64,000 bases of DNA from Telopea speciosissima (taxonomy: Eukaryota > Streptophyta > Magnoliopsida > Proteales > Proteaceae): assembly GCF_018873765.1 (NCBI RefSeq), contig NW_025317353.1, forward strand, positions 310,001 to 374,000. The letters run 5' to 3'. Below the pieces are notes generated by a model that had not been told where the DNA came from, searched no databases, and saw only the letters and a list, made by a program, of their open reading frames with translations. Shown here in pieces: positions 1-10,511 of this stretch. The translations under genes and the position numbers were made by a program. Every line of letters starts with the position of its first letter. The stretch's first letter is position 1.

Positions 1-344
1 ATCCGAGTTTTAATTGTTATTCCTATCAGAAAAACTGCTGTTCTCAGCCTGTTTCGCTTCTTTAATAAACTCACTAGTACTTTAAAGCAACAGGCGATCA
101 CTGGTTTACTCGGTATTCTTTTTCTTATTAAAAGAATTGTATGCCATATGTTTGCCTATTCTATTAAGTCTCAATACCAGCACTATGTGAAAGGTTATTT
201 TCCAATGCTCTCTATAAGCTTTGAAGCATGATGGAACTGTTCAATTCTTCCTTTCTGATATTAATTGTGTTATAGTTCTCTTTATGTATGTCTCATTTGA
301 GGGTAAGTTAAGTGCAAATTGTTCTATATTTTCTCAATTGACAG

Positions 345-668
345 ATTGAAACAGCTGTGTTTGAAAGGGAGCATTTATTGGTTGTGAAAATTTCAGAGCT
401 TGAAGTCAGGTTGATCATATTGTGAATCAAGTAACTGGGTTGAACCTACACATGTGCACATTATCTCTTTCTGTAGGACTTTGTGTTTGCTTGGCCAAAT
501 GAACCAAGAATCTGAATTACAAACAAGACATAAAGGTGATTCTGACATCCTTTTACAAAAGAAAAAGGAATTTCTCTTTCCTTTTATATATTTGCTTTTC
601 TTTTCCTTTGATGTAGGATGATTGATCTAACTGATGAGGTAGCTGAGGCAAGATTGAAACATCTGCAG
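345..668 (+). pseudogene. Coiled-coil protein fragment, two exons (copy 1)
   Basis: Two short exons, 345-409 (65 bp) and 617-668 (52 bp), have AG/GT borders and compatible phase. Joined, they give 39 residues rich in E, K, L and R, starting IETAVFEREHLL and ending DEVAEARLKHLQ, a heptad-like pattern typical of a coiled coil. I do not recognise the protein. A second copy with the same exon lengths and phases lies at 46151-46474, where a LINE has landed just upstream. The DNA around the exons (1-780) matches 38487-38786 plus 46092-46620, so this is part of the duplicated block. No start or stop is present; it is an internal fragment. Confidence 0.45.
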
Positions 669-805
669 GTAAGTGGCTGAAGAAGGTTCCTTCTTAGCTC
701 TTCTAAATTGAAAGCTACCGCATGCTTTTGTGATAGAAACAATAACTTTCCCAGATAAAGTGTGTTTTAACTTGAAATAATTTGATTGAATACCCATTTA
801 ACAAT

Positions 806-808
<3 letters not shown>

Positions 809-862
<54 letters not shown>
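809..862. repeat. (GA)n microsatellite
   Basis: About 25 GA units with one GC interruption. The homologous place near 46740-46760 has only a few GA units, so the tract has expanded in this copy. Confidence 0.9.
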
Positions 863-1130
863 TGGGTGATGGTGTTTGGTGTTTTCAATTGGAATTTGAA
901 CTGGGCAGGTGCAGAGGAGGAACTTAGGGATTATTATTTGACGCCTGTATTCCGTTCCAGTTGAACTTTTATGGATTTAAGACCAGCACTGCTTTTTGGA
1001 GCTCAATGTTAGGAGATGAAAAAAACATGTGCATAATTGATTGTAGCAGAGATAATGATCTTGAGATGGATGATTGGGTAAGATTGGGAATGATAGTGCT
1101 TCTTTATTTAGCTTAAATCCAAGCTTAAGC
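863..1130 (+). repeat. Array segment G, copy 1
   Basis: Anonymous segment that recurs seven times. It opens with a GATGGTGTTTTCAATTGGA-like string and ends near a run reading CCAAGCTTAAGCTTA. One frame reads FNWNLNWAGAEEEL, but the frame shifts between copies and no long ORF is shared, so I treat it as a gene relic or non-coding segment of unknown origin. Other copies: 6174-6640, 11890-12282, 16853-17150, 31849-32320, 33611-33950, 46760-46936. Confidence 0.6.
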
Positions 1131-1787
1131 TTAGTTGGCAGGCTCAAATTTTGCTGGTTCAGCGTTTTACATTGGAGTTTCCTTTCTGTTTTACATTTTC
1201 TTTTTATTGGAGAAGATATTGGTATCTAGACTATGAGTCATTTACCATCACCAGCCACTGAAGTTATTTTGAATTTCACGATCTCTTTCAATGATCTTTT
1301 TTGAATGGAATATGACTTCTAAGAGGAGTTTATCAAATAAAGTGAAACAAATAAGGAAAAGAGACAGAAATTACACAGATAATGATGCATCTACAAAATC
1401 ATAGTGGCCTAAGAAAGCTGTGATTGTATATTTTGTATGCGGCGTTTTTTTCTGATCACGGTATCAATGAGACTAAGTATTCAGTAAAGCTACATTAATG
1501 ATTTTAGATGCCATGTTCTTGATCTCTGTTGTATGACTGTGAGGGAGAAGAACAAACATATTTTGGTATACAACTTCAGTTCAGTTAAGTGAACGCTTCA
1601 AATTATGAGCCATACTCTGTCTGTCACTTTCTTGTTAGCTAATTAGAACACAAGAAATGGAATCTTCACACCACAAAGTTGGATGGTTTGCCATTTCGGG
1701 GTTATCTTGGAGCTTATCTACTGCCACCAATATTTCTATGCTTTGCCAACTCATTTAGACTGTTTTCTGATGTTTTGCTTGATACAG
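1131..1787. other. No gene seen
   Basis: AT-rich sequence with no exon-like stretch that I can support. Its last ~80 bp are the RAE1 upstream intron shared by all RAE1 copies (polypyrimidine tract, branch-like region and CAG acceptor). Confidence 0.5.
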
Positions 1788-1874
1788 GTTGTTCAACCTC
1801 CTACAAATTTGGTTACGAGCTTTAGTTTTAGTCCCGACGAAAATTACCTCGTCGCTACTTCTTTGGACAAGCAG
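1788..1874 (+). pseudogene. RAE1: RAE1 WD40 exon fragment, copy 1
   Basis: An 87-bp exon follows a GATACAG acceptor and precedes a GTTTTTTG donor. It encodes 29 residues beginning VVQPPTNLVTSFSFSP and containing NYLVATS. This matches the N-terminal WD40 blade of RAE1/Gle2, an mRNA-export factor that acts at the nuclear pore, where the family has SLSFSP and LVATSWDNQ. Here the tryptophan of SWDNQ is leucine. The following RAE1 exon is absent. The same exon occurs about 20 times in the window, always on this strand, with its upstream intron retained, so it spread as DNA and not through mRNA. Confidence 0.8.
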
Positions 1875-2401
1875 GTTTTTTGCGCCGCCACAACTGAATT
1901 TCTTCCTCCTTTCTCTTCTTTATTTTTAGTCATTCCCTCGTAGTGCTCAATCTAATTTGTGCTAATTTGAAGTGAAGATCGAAATTTATTCTTTTTTGCA
2001 TTTCCTTTTATGTGTGAAACTTTACTATTTCTTAGGAATTCAGGAGTTGAGGCAGTCACTCCATTCAGTCATACACGCCCATTTCATTCCTTCCTAAGTC
2101 AGAACTGCTCTCTCCCCCTCTCCCTCTCCTCACAGAGACCTCATCTAGGTGCTTTCCATGTTGAGTTACGCTACCAGCAGAGGCCACTGTCCAAATTATT
2201 TGAACAGGTGAGGGGAAATTTTTGGTTGGTGGAAGAAGTGCACCAATAAGTAAAACATTCACCATCCAAAAACACTGGATAACTTGATTCTTCTTCGCCA
2301 AGGTGCACCTCTCTCTCTCTAGAGAACCCATATGGGATAAAATTTTGATGCTTTGATTACTCATTTAGGTTGTTTTCTGATGTTTTGCTTGATGCTTTGC
2401 T

Positions 2402-3250
2402 TACGAGTGCCGATTGAAGCATATCTTCAGAGGTACCTGCAGTTGTGTTTTTCTGTTTTCTTTTATGGCAAAATTACATTTTGGTTGGTTTTAGTTATTG
2501 ATGTCCAAGTTATTTCAGACATAGTACTAAAACTCGTGAAATTTCGGTCGAGATATCGAATATTTCGAGTATCTCGACTTGTCCGAAACGAAACGCAAGT
2601 CCGATACGAAAAAATGCAATATTTCGAATATTTCGGTCATCTCGTTTCCAAAATTTCGGACATCTCGGTCATTTTTGGCATTTTACACCCATAGAAAAAT
2701 ACAATATTTCGACGAAATTTTGGTATCTCGGAAATTTCGGTCAGACCGAAACACCGAAACGAAACGAGCTTTAGTACCATGATTCAGATACATTGTCAAA
2801 CAATTCAAAGCTAAACTTTCAATTCTGAATAGTATTAAATAGTATTAAACTTGGTCGTATGTGGACATGTAAAGGACTGAGGAGTCCTACCTCTGTCAAA
2901 GTGAATGTACCAGGTCAACCCCGCAGGCATTTGCTTACAATGGGATGGAGTACGTTTGTCACTTCTAAGAGATTGGTTGCAGGGGTTGCTTTTGTTCCCA
3001 GAGGTATTTGATCAGAGGGCTTAATATGATCACTTCTTCTCTCCACTTTCTGATTTTCAGGATTTTGAGTAGTTATACTTCGTAATTTTACTGACTGCTT
3101 ATGTAGGTGGAGAATGGAGAATTACGTACGTGTTGGAGTTAGGCGTCTTGGTCGTCAACAAAGTACCATGCCATCATCTGTGATATCATGCCAAAACATG
3201 CACCTCTGGTTTTTCTGTCAAATAAACGTTAGAGGGATGTTCTGCTTACT
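2402..3250 (+). pseudogene. ARF: ARF fragment, unit 1 (truncated B3 domain)
   Basis: Only the 3' half of the ARF module survives. Positions 2402-2432 are the tail of the B3 exon ending KHIFR. They follow directly on RAE1 intron sequence, so a deletion joined the RAE1 intron to the middle of an ARF exon. Next are an exon at 2914-3002 (RRHLLT, then a [11 protein letters not shown] match) and another at about 3107-3250, whose shifted frame still reads SSVIS and MHLW. Auxin response factors are nuclear DNA-binding regulators; these residues belong to the DNA-binding region. A MITE sits in the intron at 2520-2781. Confidence 0.75.
2520..2781. mobile_element. MITE with 17-bp inverted ends
   Basis: The element is absent from the same ARF intron in units 2, 3 and 6. 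Its ends are inverted repeats: CATAGTACTAAAACTCG on the left and, read from the other strand, CATGGTACTAAAGCTCG on the right (15 of 17 match). The host string TTCAGA occurs at 2514-2519 and again at 2783-2788, a likely target duplication. The interior is a series of TTTCGG/CCGAAA-type palindromic pieces with no coding capacity. The superfamily is uncertain. Confidence 0.75.
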
Positions 3251-3454
3251 GTTTTGTTGTTACTATATCCCCATTTAAAGATCTCTATAGCCTTCCTTTA
3301 CTCTCAACATGTCATGGAGAAGAGAGGGGTTAGTGTGTTGGTTGCAGTCCTGATATGCACCACCGTTCCAAGTTGCAGAGTGATAGAGGGAAAGGAAGAG
3401 AGACAGTGAGATCGATTCGTAACAGAGGGGTGGGAGCGCAGAGGGCAGAGATGT

Positions 3455-3590
3455 TAAAAGGGCAAATTTGGGAAAATATTCAATTTGGGGTAGGCTAACC
3501 TCACAAAGAACCCCAAACATCCCTTTTAAAACTTGAGGTACCTCATAGGTACGTTAATCAAATATTGGGCACCTTACATGTAATTTACCC
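3455..3590. repeat. Right terminal inverted repeat of ARF module, unit 1
   Basis: Same sequence as the right ends at 8709-8842 and 14343-14478, finishing in GTAATTTACCC (the reverse of a GGGTAAATTAC terminus). The matching left end is missing in this unit. Confidence 0.6.
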
Positions 3591-3593
3591 TTA

Positions 3594-4110
3594 CTTTTAT
3601 GGATGATTTGTATACACCACTTCCAGTTGCAACAGCAGCTAAAGGTAGCATATAGCCAGGAAGAAGAAAGGAGCCCAGTGGGAGGAAAGGGACAGCTTAA
3701 AAAAAGGAAAAATTACTCAGGTAACATAGTACATTCCAGTCAAACTTTTTCTAGCAGAAACATTTCTTTCTATTGACTTGTGGTTATTGTTCATTAGCAG
3801 CACCTGTGGAGAGCAGCAGAGGCAGATACTGTAGTTTCAAAATCATGCTTCTCAAGAATAAAACTAAGATCCTCCAGTATTTGTGCACTGCTGTTGAGAA
3901 GTAGGTAATGCAGTAAAAAAATAGGGGTTTTTTTGTGTGACTATTTAGCCCCTTTTTTCCGTACTGATACGGTAGTTTCAAAATCATGCTTCTCAACAGT
4001 CCTCAGAAGTATAATCTGAGGTTTTCATTTGCACAACAATGTCTAATATAGCATTTGCAGAGGATCGCTCCATTTTTCTCTGACTTTTTCCCTTTCTTGA
4101 ATATTGATCT
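3594..4110 (+). repeat. Array segment S2, copy 1
   Basis: Anonymous segment between the ARF module and the next RAE1 exon. It contains a direct repeat of GTAGTTTCAAAATCATGCTT (near 3832 and 3971) about 140 bp apart. No exon is recognised. Other copies: 8843-9408, 14479-15050, 26045-26616, 35813-36368. Confidence 0.6.
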
Positions 4111-4190
4111 TGAAGCTTATCTACTGCCACCAGTATTTCGATGCTTTGCTTACTTGTTTAGGTTGTTTTCTAATGTTTTGCTTGATACAG

Positions 4191-4277
4191 GTTGTTCAAC
4201 CTCCTACAAATTCGGTTACGAGCCTTAGTTTCAGTTCCGACGGAAATTACCTCGTCGCTACTTCTTGGGACAACCAG
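4191..4277 (+). pseudogene. RAE1: RAE1 WD40 exon, copy 2
   Basis: Complete 87-bp exon with CAG acceptor and GT donor. It reads VVQPPTNSVTSLSFSS and ends ATSWDNQ, keeping the canonical tryptophan. It is one of the best preserved copies. It is followed by about 450 bp of spacer and then a second RAE1 exon, so the unit carries the exon twice. Confidence 0.8.
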
Positions 4278-4729
4278 GTTTTTTGATCGTCGCCACAATT
4301 AAAGTTCTTCCTTTCTCTTTTCTCTTCTTTATTTTTAGTCATTCCCTCGCAGTGCTCATTCTAATTTGTGCTAATTTGAAGTGAAGATCGTAATCTAATC
4401 TCTACGCATTTCCTTTTATATGTGAAACTTTACCATTTCTCAGGAATTCAGGGGTTGTGGCAGTCACTCCAGTCAGTCATACACGCCCTTTTCATTCCTT
4501 CCTAAGTCAGAATGCTCTCTCTCGCTCTCCCTCTCCTCACAGAGACCTCATCTAGGTGCTTTCCATGTTGAGTTACGCTACCAGCAGAGGCCACTGTCCT
4601 AATTCTTTGAACAGGTGAAAGGAAATTTTTGGTTGGTTGAAGAAGGGCACCAATAATTAAAACGTTCGCCATCCAAAAACACTGGATAACTTGATTTTAG
4701 GTTGTTTTCTGATGTTTTGCATGATGCAG

Positions 4730-4817
4730 GTTGTTCCAACCTCCTACAAATTCGATTAAGAGCCTTAGTTTCAGTCCCGAGGGAAATTACCTCGTTGCTG
4801 CTTCTTTGAACAACCGG
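4730..4817 (+). pseudogene. RAE1: RAE1 WD40 exon, copy 3 (frameshifted)
   Basis: The exon is 88 bp because of an extra C in the third codon (GTTGTTCCAACC), which shifts the frame. The downstream codons still spell a SLSFSP-like blade in the shifted frame. It sits about 540 bp after copy 2 and directly before the MetRS fragment. Confidence 0.75.
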
Positions 4818-4964
4818 GTTTTTTGATCGCTGTCTCAATTTCTTTCGTCTTCCTTTTTTATCTTCCTTAGTTTTTAGTCATTCTAATTTGTGCTATTTTT
4901 AAGTGAAGATCGTAATCTAATCTGTTCGCATTTCCTTCTTCCTCTTTTCTCTCCTTAATCTTCA

Positions 4965-5186
4965 TTGAGCTCCAGAAGCAAGCATATTAAGGACCGGTTC
5001 CATATTCCTCAGAATCCGGTTTCTCTGCCATCGTTGAAATCATCTATGCTTTACAATTGTAGAAGCCAACTCCAGAGCCGCCAAGAAAAATCCACCTCTG
5101 CGGAGCCTTTTGTTCTCACAATGCCTCTTTATTACATAAATGACCCTCCCCACATTGGAAACGCTTATACTACCATTGCCACTGCC
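4965..5186 (+). pseudogene. Organellar methionyl-tRNA synthetase N-terminal fragment, unit 2
   Basis: An open frame runs from a basic leader (SRSKHIKDRFHI) into PFVLTMPLYYINDPPHIGNA and AYTTIA-type residues. This is the start of the class I catalytic core of chloroplast/mitochondrial MetRS, which charges tRNA-Met. Family members have PFVLTTPLYYVNAPPHMGSA followed by DAIARFQ. Here the similarity stops after AYTTIATA and aquaporin exon 1 sequence begins in another frame. The HIGN string corresponds to the HIGH-type nucleotide-binding signature (HMGS in the plant organellar enzyme). Most of the enzyme is missing. Confidence 0.75.
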
Positions 5187-5193
5187 AAGAACA

Positions 5194-5810
5194 ATTCACC
5201 TCTAGTTTTGATTCATGATCTTCATCCTTGTTTACTGCACCGCCGGTATCTCTGGTGGGTAATCCATTTGTTTGCTGCTTTTTCTGTTTTCTGTTGTTTG
5301 CAATTTGATGATAAACAATTGTGTGTGTGTGTACAGGAGGGCATATTAACCCAGCAGTAACGTTTGGGCTTTTCATAGCCTGTAAAGTGTCACTAATCCG
5401 TGCTGTGATGTACATGGTGGCATTATGCTTGGGTGCAATGTGTGAAGTAGGGCTAGTAAAGGCCTTTTAAAAGTCTTACTATGTGCAGTAAAGTCGTTGG
5501 GTGAACGATATTACCGATGGCAACAGCAAAGGTGTCGATTTGGTAGCTGAAATTATTGGTACCTTCATCCTTGTCTACACTGTTTTCTCTGCTACTGACC
5601 CCATGAGAAGTGCCAGAGACTCCCATGTCCCCATAAGTTTACCTGTTTGACTTGGAAAACAGAGTATTATTAGAAGTAATATAGAAATCATTCTCAATTC
5701 TCTTGTTAACCCACATGGAAAATGTTCTAATAAAGAACTTTTACTTGGGATTTACAGGTATTGGCACTACTTCCAATTGGGTTTGCAGTTTTGTTGCCCC
5801 CCTTGGTGGG
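5194..5810 (+). pseudogene. PIP: PIP aquaporin fragment, unit 2 (broken)
   Basis: Positions 5194-5258 end exon 1 (MIFILVY-like helix, CTAGISGG). An intron with a short GT run follows, then exon 2 at 5337-5632 containing the first NPA box as [10 protein letters not shown], and the start of exon 3 at about 5757-5805 (LPIGFAV). PIPs are plasma-membrane water channels. Lesions in exon 2 include TAA in KAF-KSYYVQ (GCCTTTTAAAAG), loss of the YGGG string, and a mutated donor. The second NPA helix and C terminus are absent, because exon 3 runs into RAE1 intron flank at GGGACAACCAGG. Confidence 0.85.
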
Positions 5811-6006
5811 TGGGACAACCAGGTTTTTTGATCGCTGCCACAATTGAATTTCTTCTTTCTTCGTCTTTTCACTTCTTTAGTCATTCCCTCACAATACTCA
5901 TTCTAATTTGCGCTATTTTGAAGTGAAGATCGTAATCTACTGCCACTAGTATTTCTATGCTCTGCTTACTTGTTTAGATTGTTTTTGGATGTTTTGCTTG
6001 ATACAG

Positions 6007-6172
6007 GTTGTTCAACATCCTACAAATTCGGTTTCAGTCCCGAACATTTTAAAAAAAAAAAATTTAACAGGTTCAAGCCCAACCCTAAAGGTCCGGCTCC
6101 ACCTGGTACACTTTACCTTATTCAAGCAGTCAAAGCTCAAACCTGCAACCTTGTACTGCAAAAAAATTTCAG
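6007..6172 (+). pseudogene. Hybrid RAE1 exon / segment H, copy 1
   Basis: A RAE1 exon start (VVQHPTNSV) lacking the 13 bases between GGTT and TCAGTCC, fused to a stretch reading KPNPKGPAPPGTL in copies with a clean frame. The same deletion and fusion occur at 11728, 16697, 31661 and 33451. The origin of the second half is unknown. Confidence 0.7.
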
Positions 6173-6173
6173 A

Positions 6174-6640
6174 TGGAGATGGTGTTTTCAATTGGAATTT
6201 GAACTGGGCAGGTGCAGAGGAGGAACTTTGGGAGTATTATTTGATGGCCGTATTCTGTTCAAGCTGAAGGTGAACTTTCATGGATTTAAGACCAGCATTT
6301 CTTTTCAAAGCTCAATGTTAGGAGATGAAAAAAAAATGTGCATAATTGAGTGTAGCAGAGATAATGATCTTGAGATGGATGATTGGGCAAGATTGGAAAT
6401 GGTAGTGGTACTTTATTTAGCTTAAATCCAAGCTTAAGCTTACCTGGAGGGCTCAAATTTGGCTGTTTCAACTTTTTACATTGGTGTTTTCTTTCTGTCT
6501 TATGATTGGCAATGTAAATTAGATAATTCTCAAGTCAGGTTAGGTGCAAACTGTTGTTCCTGTGTTACATACTGTTATTATGATTGGCAATGTGAATTAG
6601 ATAATTTTCAACATGCTTCAACATGCTTTGCCATGGATAC
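6174..6640 (+). repeat. Array segment G, copy 2
   Basis: Same segment as 863-1130, here extended by 200 bp containing two copies of a GATTGGCAATGTGAATTAGA-like string (near 6505 and 6580). It leads straight into the left inverted repeat of the ARF module. Confidence 0.6.
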
Positions 6641-6767
6641 TATTAATTGATTAAAGTACTTGGGAGGTACCTCAAATTTCAAAAGTAACATATGAGGTTC
6701 CTTGTGAACTTAGTCCTACTCCAAACCGAAGATATTTCCAATTTTACACTCTCAACCCCACTCCTGG

Positions 6768-7330
6768 TCTCACCTTCATCTTCATCTCCTCCACCTCAGC
6801 CACCGCTTCCACCCTGCTGCAACCACCCGCTCTTTCCCCTTAGGCCATCGCCCCCCCTCCATCGCCTTGTATAAACTAGTGTTGAGTTTCGTAGTATAGA
6901 AGGTCCATCTATCTATCAGAACCACCCATCTCTTTAAGCCGTCGCTTCTTACTATTTTCAACCCAGAATTCATGTCGAAGTCTGGTTGAAATCGATGAAG
7001 TCACGGTTAGGAGAAAACGAAGGGCACAATCCACTGCGCTGAAGCATCCTCAGTTCCTTTATGGGAGAAGTCACCGGATTCAGGTGTGGAATTGATGTCT
7101 TCCAGAGCTGACTCACATCGGAACCGGTGTTATCCCAAGATCACTTTGAGGGGGAAAAACAGATTGTAATGGTGGGAACAAGTGAGTGATTCTCTATTTC
7201 TTTTAAAGATGAGTTCTTTTTTTTCTGTTTCTCGTTTCTGGAATCAAACTCTTTTTTTCTTCCTCGACCTTTCTTCCTATCTGACATGAATTTTTTTTAC
7301 ATATATTTTTTCCCGTTTGAAATTTTACAG
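6768..7330. other. Module interior before ARF exons
   Basis: No recognised gene. It includes a GC-richer stretch (6965-7185) conserved at 12600-12830 and 33958-34165, then a T-rich intron ending in ACAG at 7330. It may be ARF upstream DNA or another captured piece. Confidence 0.4.
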
Positions 7331-8490
7331 CAAGAAGCATTGAACCAGGAATTGAATCAGCAAATTCCTATGTTTAGGCTTCCTTTGAGCATCCTTTGTC
7401 GTGTTATACACATTGAGTTGCTGGCATTCCTCTTTGTAATTTCACCTCTCCTTCTCTCTTTGGGTGTTTTGTATTTTTGTTGATTTCTACTATTTCCAGG
7501 CTGAACAAGAAACAAATGAGGTTTATGCGCAAATTACCTTACAATCTGAAGCAGATGGAAGACCCACTTTTCAAATTTCAACCCGTTCAATTGTAAAGTT
7601 GCAAGTGGAGAAAATTTAATTTAAAGTTTTCTAATATAATTTGTACAGCAAAGTGAGCCCAGGTGTCCTGGTCCAAGCACTCCTGAACCTCCGCGACCTA
7701 CCGTTCACTCTTTCTGCAAGGTTTTAACTGCATCTGATACAAGTACTCATGGCGGCTTCTCTGTTCTTCGGAAACATGCTAACGAATGCCTACCTCCGTT
7801 GGTATTTCTCATTCTATTTTGTTGTTTCTATGTACTTCACTTCCTTTAGTGGTTTTCTTTGTTGAAGGATATGAACCAGTCAACTCCAATCCAGAAATTG
7901 ACTGCAAAGGATCTTCATGGTTACGAGTGGCGACGTAAGCATATCTACAGAGGTACCGGCAGTTGCGTTTTTCTGCTTTCTTTGGCAAAATTACATTTTG
8001 GTTGGTTGTAGTTATTGATGTCCAAGTTATTTCAGATACATTGTCAAACAAATCAAAGCTAAACTTTCCATTTCAAATAGTACCAAACATGGTGGCATGT
8101 GGACATTTAAATGACTGAGGAGTCCTACCTCTTTCAAATTGAATGTACCAGGTCAACCCCGCAGGTATTTGCTTACAACAGGATGGAGTACGTTTGTCAC
8201 TTCTAAGAGATTGGTTGCAGGGTATGCTTTTGTTTCCCTGAGGTATTTGGGCAGAGGGCTTTAATATGATCACATCTTCTCTCAGCTATCCGATTTTCTT
8301 GATTTTGAGTAGTTATACTCCGTATTTTTACTGATTGATTATGTAGGGGGGAGAATGCAGAATTAAGAATGTGTTGGAGTTAGGCGTTTTGGTCGTCAAC
8401 AAAGTGCCATGCCATCGTCTGTGATATCAAGCCAAAGCATGCACCTCTGGTTTTTCTGTCAAATAAACGTTAGAGGGATGTTCTGCTTAC
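7331..8490 (+). pseudogene. ARF: ARF fragment, unit 2 (most complete copy)
   Basis: Six exon-like pieces of an ARF1/ARF9-type auxin response factor. (a) 7331-7433: NQELNQQIPMF. (b) about 7500-7556: AEQETNEVYAQITL. (c) 7649-7801: [20 protein letters not shown], the start of the B3 DNA-binding domain. (d) 7868-7952: [13 protein letters not shown]. (e) 8152-8242: [19 protein letters not shown]. (f) about 8347-8490: in a shifted frame SSVISSQSMHL. The protein would bind auxin-response elements in the nucleus. Breaks are a lost GT donor after a (GC instead), a mutated donor after b (GATGGAAG), and an out-of-frame insertion at the start of f. The N-terminal start, MR and PB1 domains are absent. Confidence 0.85.
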
Positions 8491-8708
8491 TGTTTTGTTG
8501 TTACTATATCCCCATTCGAAGATCTCTATGGCCTTCCTTTACTCTCAACATGTCATGGAGAAGAGAGAGGTTAGTGTGTTGGTTGCAGTCCTGATATGAA
8601 CCACTGTTCCAAGTTGTAGAGCGAGAGAGGGAAAGGAAGAGAGACAGTGAGATCGATTCGTAACAGAGGAGTAGAAGCGTAGAGGATAGAGATGGGAGTG
8701 GGTGAAAG

Positions 8709-8842
8709 ATTAAAAGGGCAAATTTTGGAAAATATTCAATTTGGGGTAGGACTAAGCTCACAAAGAACCCCAAACATCCCTTTTAAAACTTGAGGTACCT
8801 CATAGGTATTTTAATCAAATATTGGGCACCTTAATTTACCCT
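8709..8842. repeat. Right terminal inverted repeat, unit 2
   Basis: Inverted relative to 6644-6765. It ends AATTTACCC and has lost a few bases (ACATGTA) present in the other right ends. Confidence 0.6.
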
Positions 8843-9408
8843 TACTTTTATGGATGATTTGTATACACCACTTCCAGTTGCAACAGCAGCTAAATGTTGC
8901 ATATGGCCGGGAAGAAGAAAGGAGCACAGTGGGGGGAAAGGGACAGCTTAAAAAAAGGAGAAATCAGAATTGTTAAAAAAGAGAGAAAGTTTCATGTACT
9001 CAGGTAACATAGTACATTCCAGTCAAACTTTTTCTTACAGAAACATTTCTTTCTATTCACTTGTGGTTATTGATCATTAGCAGCACCTGTGGAGAGCAGC
9101 AGAGGCAAACACTGTAGTTTCAAAATCATGCTTCTCAAGAATAAAACTAAGGTCCTTCGGTATTTGTGCACTGCTTTTGAGAAGTACATAATAGTAAAAA
9201 AATAGGGTTTTTTTGTGTGGCTATTTTACCCCTTTTTTCCGTACTGATACGGTAGTTTCAAAATCATGCTTCTCAACAATCATCGCTTCGGTTTATAGTT
9301 GAGAAGTATAATCTGAGGTTTTCAATTGAACAACAATGTCTAATAATGGATTTGCAGAGATCGCTCCATTTTTATCTAACTTTTTCCCTTTATTGAATAT
9401 TGATCTTG
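8843..9408 (+). repeat. Array segment S2, copy 2
   Basis: As 3594-4110, with the internal direct repeat near 9114 and 9252. No gene seen. Confidence 0.55.
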
Positions 9409-9486
9409 AAGCTTATCTAGTGCCACCAGTATTTTGATGCTTTGCTTACTCGTTTAGGTTGTTTTCTAATGTTTTGCTTGCTACAG

Positions 9487-9573
9487 GTTGTTCAACCTCC
9501 TACAAATTCGGTTACGAGCCTTAGTTGCAGTTCCGACGGAAATTACCTTGTCGCTACTTCTTGGGACAACCAG
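9487..9573 (+). pseudogene. RAE1: RAE1 WD40 exon, copy 4
   Basis: Intact 87-bp exon with both splice borders, ending ATSWDNQ. It has SLSCSS where the family has SLSFSP. Confidence 0.75.
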
Positions 9574-10111
9574 GTTTTTTGATCACCGCCACAATTAAAT
9601 TTCTTCCTTCTTCCTCTTTTCTCTTCTTTAATTTTAGTCATTCCCTCGCAGTGCTCATTCTAATTTGTGCTAATTTGAAGTGAAGATCGTAATCTAATCT
9701 TTACGCATTTCCTTTTATATTTGAAACTTTACTATTTCTCAGGAATTCAGGGGTTGTGGCAGTCACTCCAGTCAGTATACACGACCGTTTCATTCCTTCC
9801 TAAGTAAGAAATGCTCTCTCCCGCTCTCCCTCTGCTCACAAAAACCTCATCTAGGTGCTTTCCATGTTGAGTTACGCTACCAGCAGAAGCCACTGTCCAA
9901 ATTCTTTGAACAGGTGAAGGGAAATTTTTTGTTGGTTGAAGAAGTGCACCAATAAGTAAAACGTTCGCCATCCAAAAACACTGGATAACTTGATTCTTCT
10001 TCGCCAAGGTGCACCTCTCTCTCTCTCTCTGAATAGAGAACCCATATGGGATAAATTTTTGATGCTTTGCTTACTCGTTTAGGTTGTTTTCTGATGTTTT
10101 ATTTGATGCAG

Positions 10112-10198
10112 GTTGTTCAACCCCCTACATATTCGGTTATGAGCCTTAGTTTCAGTCCCGAGGAAAATTACCTCATTGTTACTTCTTGGGACAAACGG
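10112..10198 (+). pseudogene. RAE1: RAE1 WD40 exon, copy 5
   Basis: An 87-bp exon reading VVQPPTYSVMSLSFSP and ending SWDKR. This unit holds three RAE1 exons; the spacer GGTTGAAGAAGTGCACCAA...TGGATAACTT is itself repeated between copies 5 and 6. Confidence 0.75.
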
Positions 10199-10424
10199 GT
10201 TTTTTGACCGCTGCCTCAATTGAATTTCCCTTCTTCGAAAATTTTTTGTTGGTTGAAGAAGTGCACCAATAAGTAAAATGTTCACCATCCAAAAACACTG
10301 GATAACTTCATTCTTCTTCGCCAAGGTGCATCTCTCTCTCTCTCAATAGAGAACCCATATGGGATAAATTTTTTATGCTTTGCTTACTCGTTTAGGTTGT
10401 TTTCTGATGTTTTGCTTGATGCAG

Positions 10425-10511
10425 GTTGTTCAACCTCCTACAAATTCGGTTATGAGCCTTAGTTTCAGTCCCGAGGGAAATTACCTCGTTGCTACTTCTT
10501 GGGGCAACCAG
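10425..10511 (+). pseudogene. RAE1: RAE1 WD40 exon, copy 6
   Basis: An 87-bp exon, open throughout, with W changed to G in SWGNQ. It is the third RAE1 exon of this unit and lies 313 bp after copy 5, a local tandem duplication of exon plus intron. Confidence 0.75.

Larger units (their letters stand above)
6644..8842 (+). mobile_element. TIR-bounded ARF module, unit 2 (Pack-MULE-like)
   Basis: About 2.2 kb bounded by imperfect long inverted repeats: left at about 6644-6765 (GATTAAAGTACTTGGGAGG) and right at 8709-8842, whose reverse strand reads GATTAAAATACCTATGAGG. The similarity runs over 100 bp or more. The right end terminates in AATTTACCC, the GGGTAAATT-type terminus seen on many plant Mutator-like elements. 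The interior holds ARF exons with introns and no transposase. I infer a gene-capturing non-autonomous element. No target duplication can be assigned because the element is now part of the tandem unit. Confidence 0.55.

Noticed and set aside
782-964. 60-codon ORF rich in Arg-Glu repeats
   Set aside because: Created by the (GA)n microsatellite; not a gene.
6782-6973. Proline-rich or arginine-rich small ORFs in the left inverted repeat region
   Set aside because: Low-complexity CCACC/CTTC sequence; frames differ between unit 2 and unit 3.
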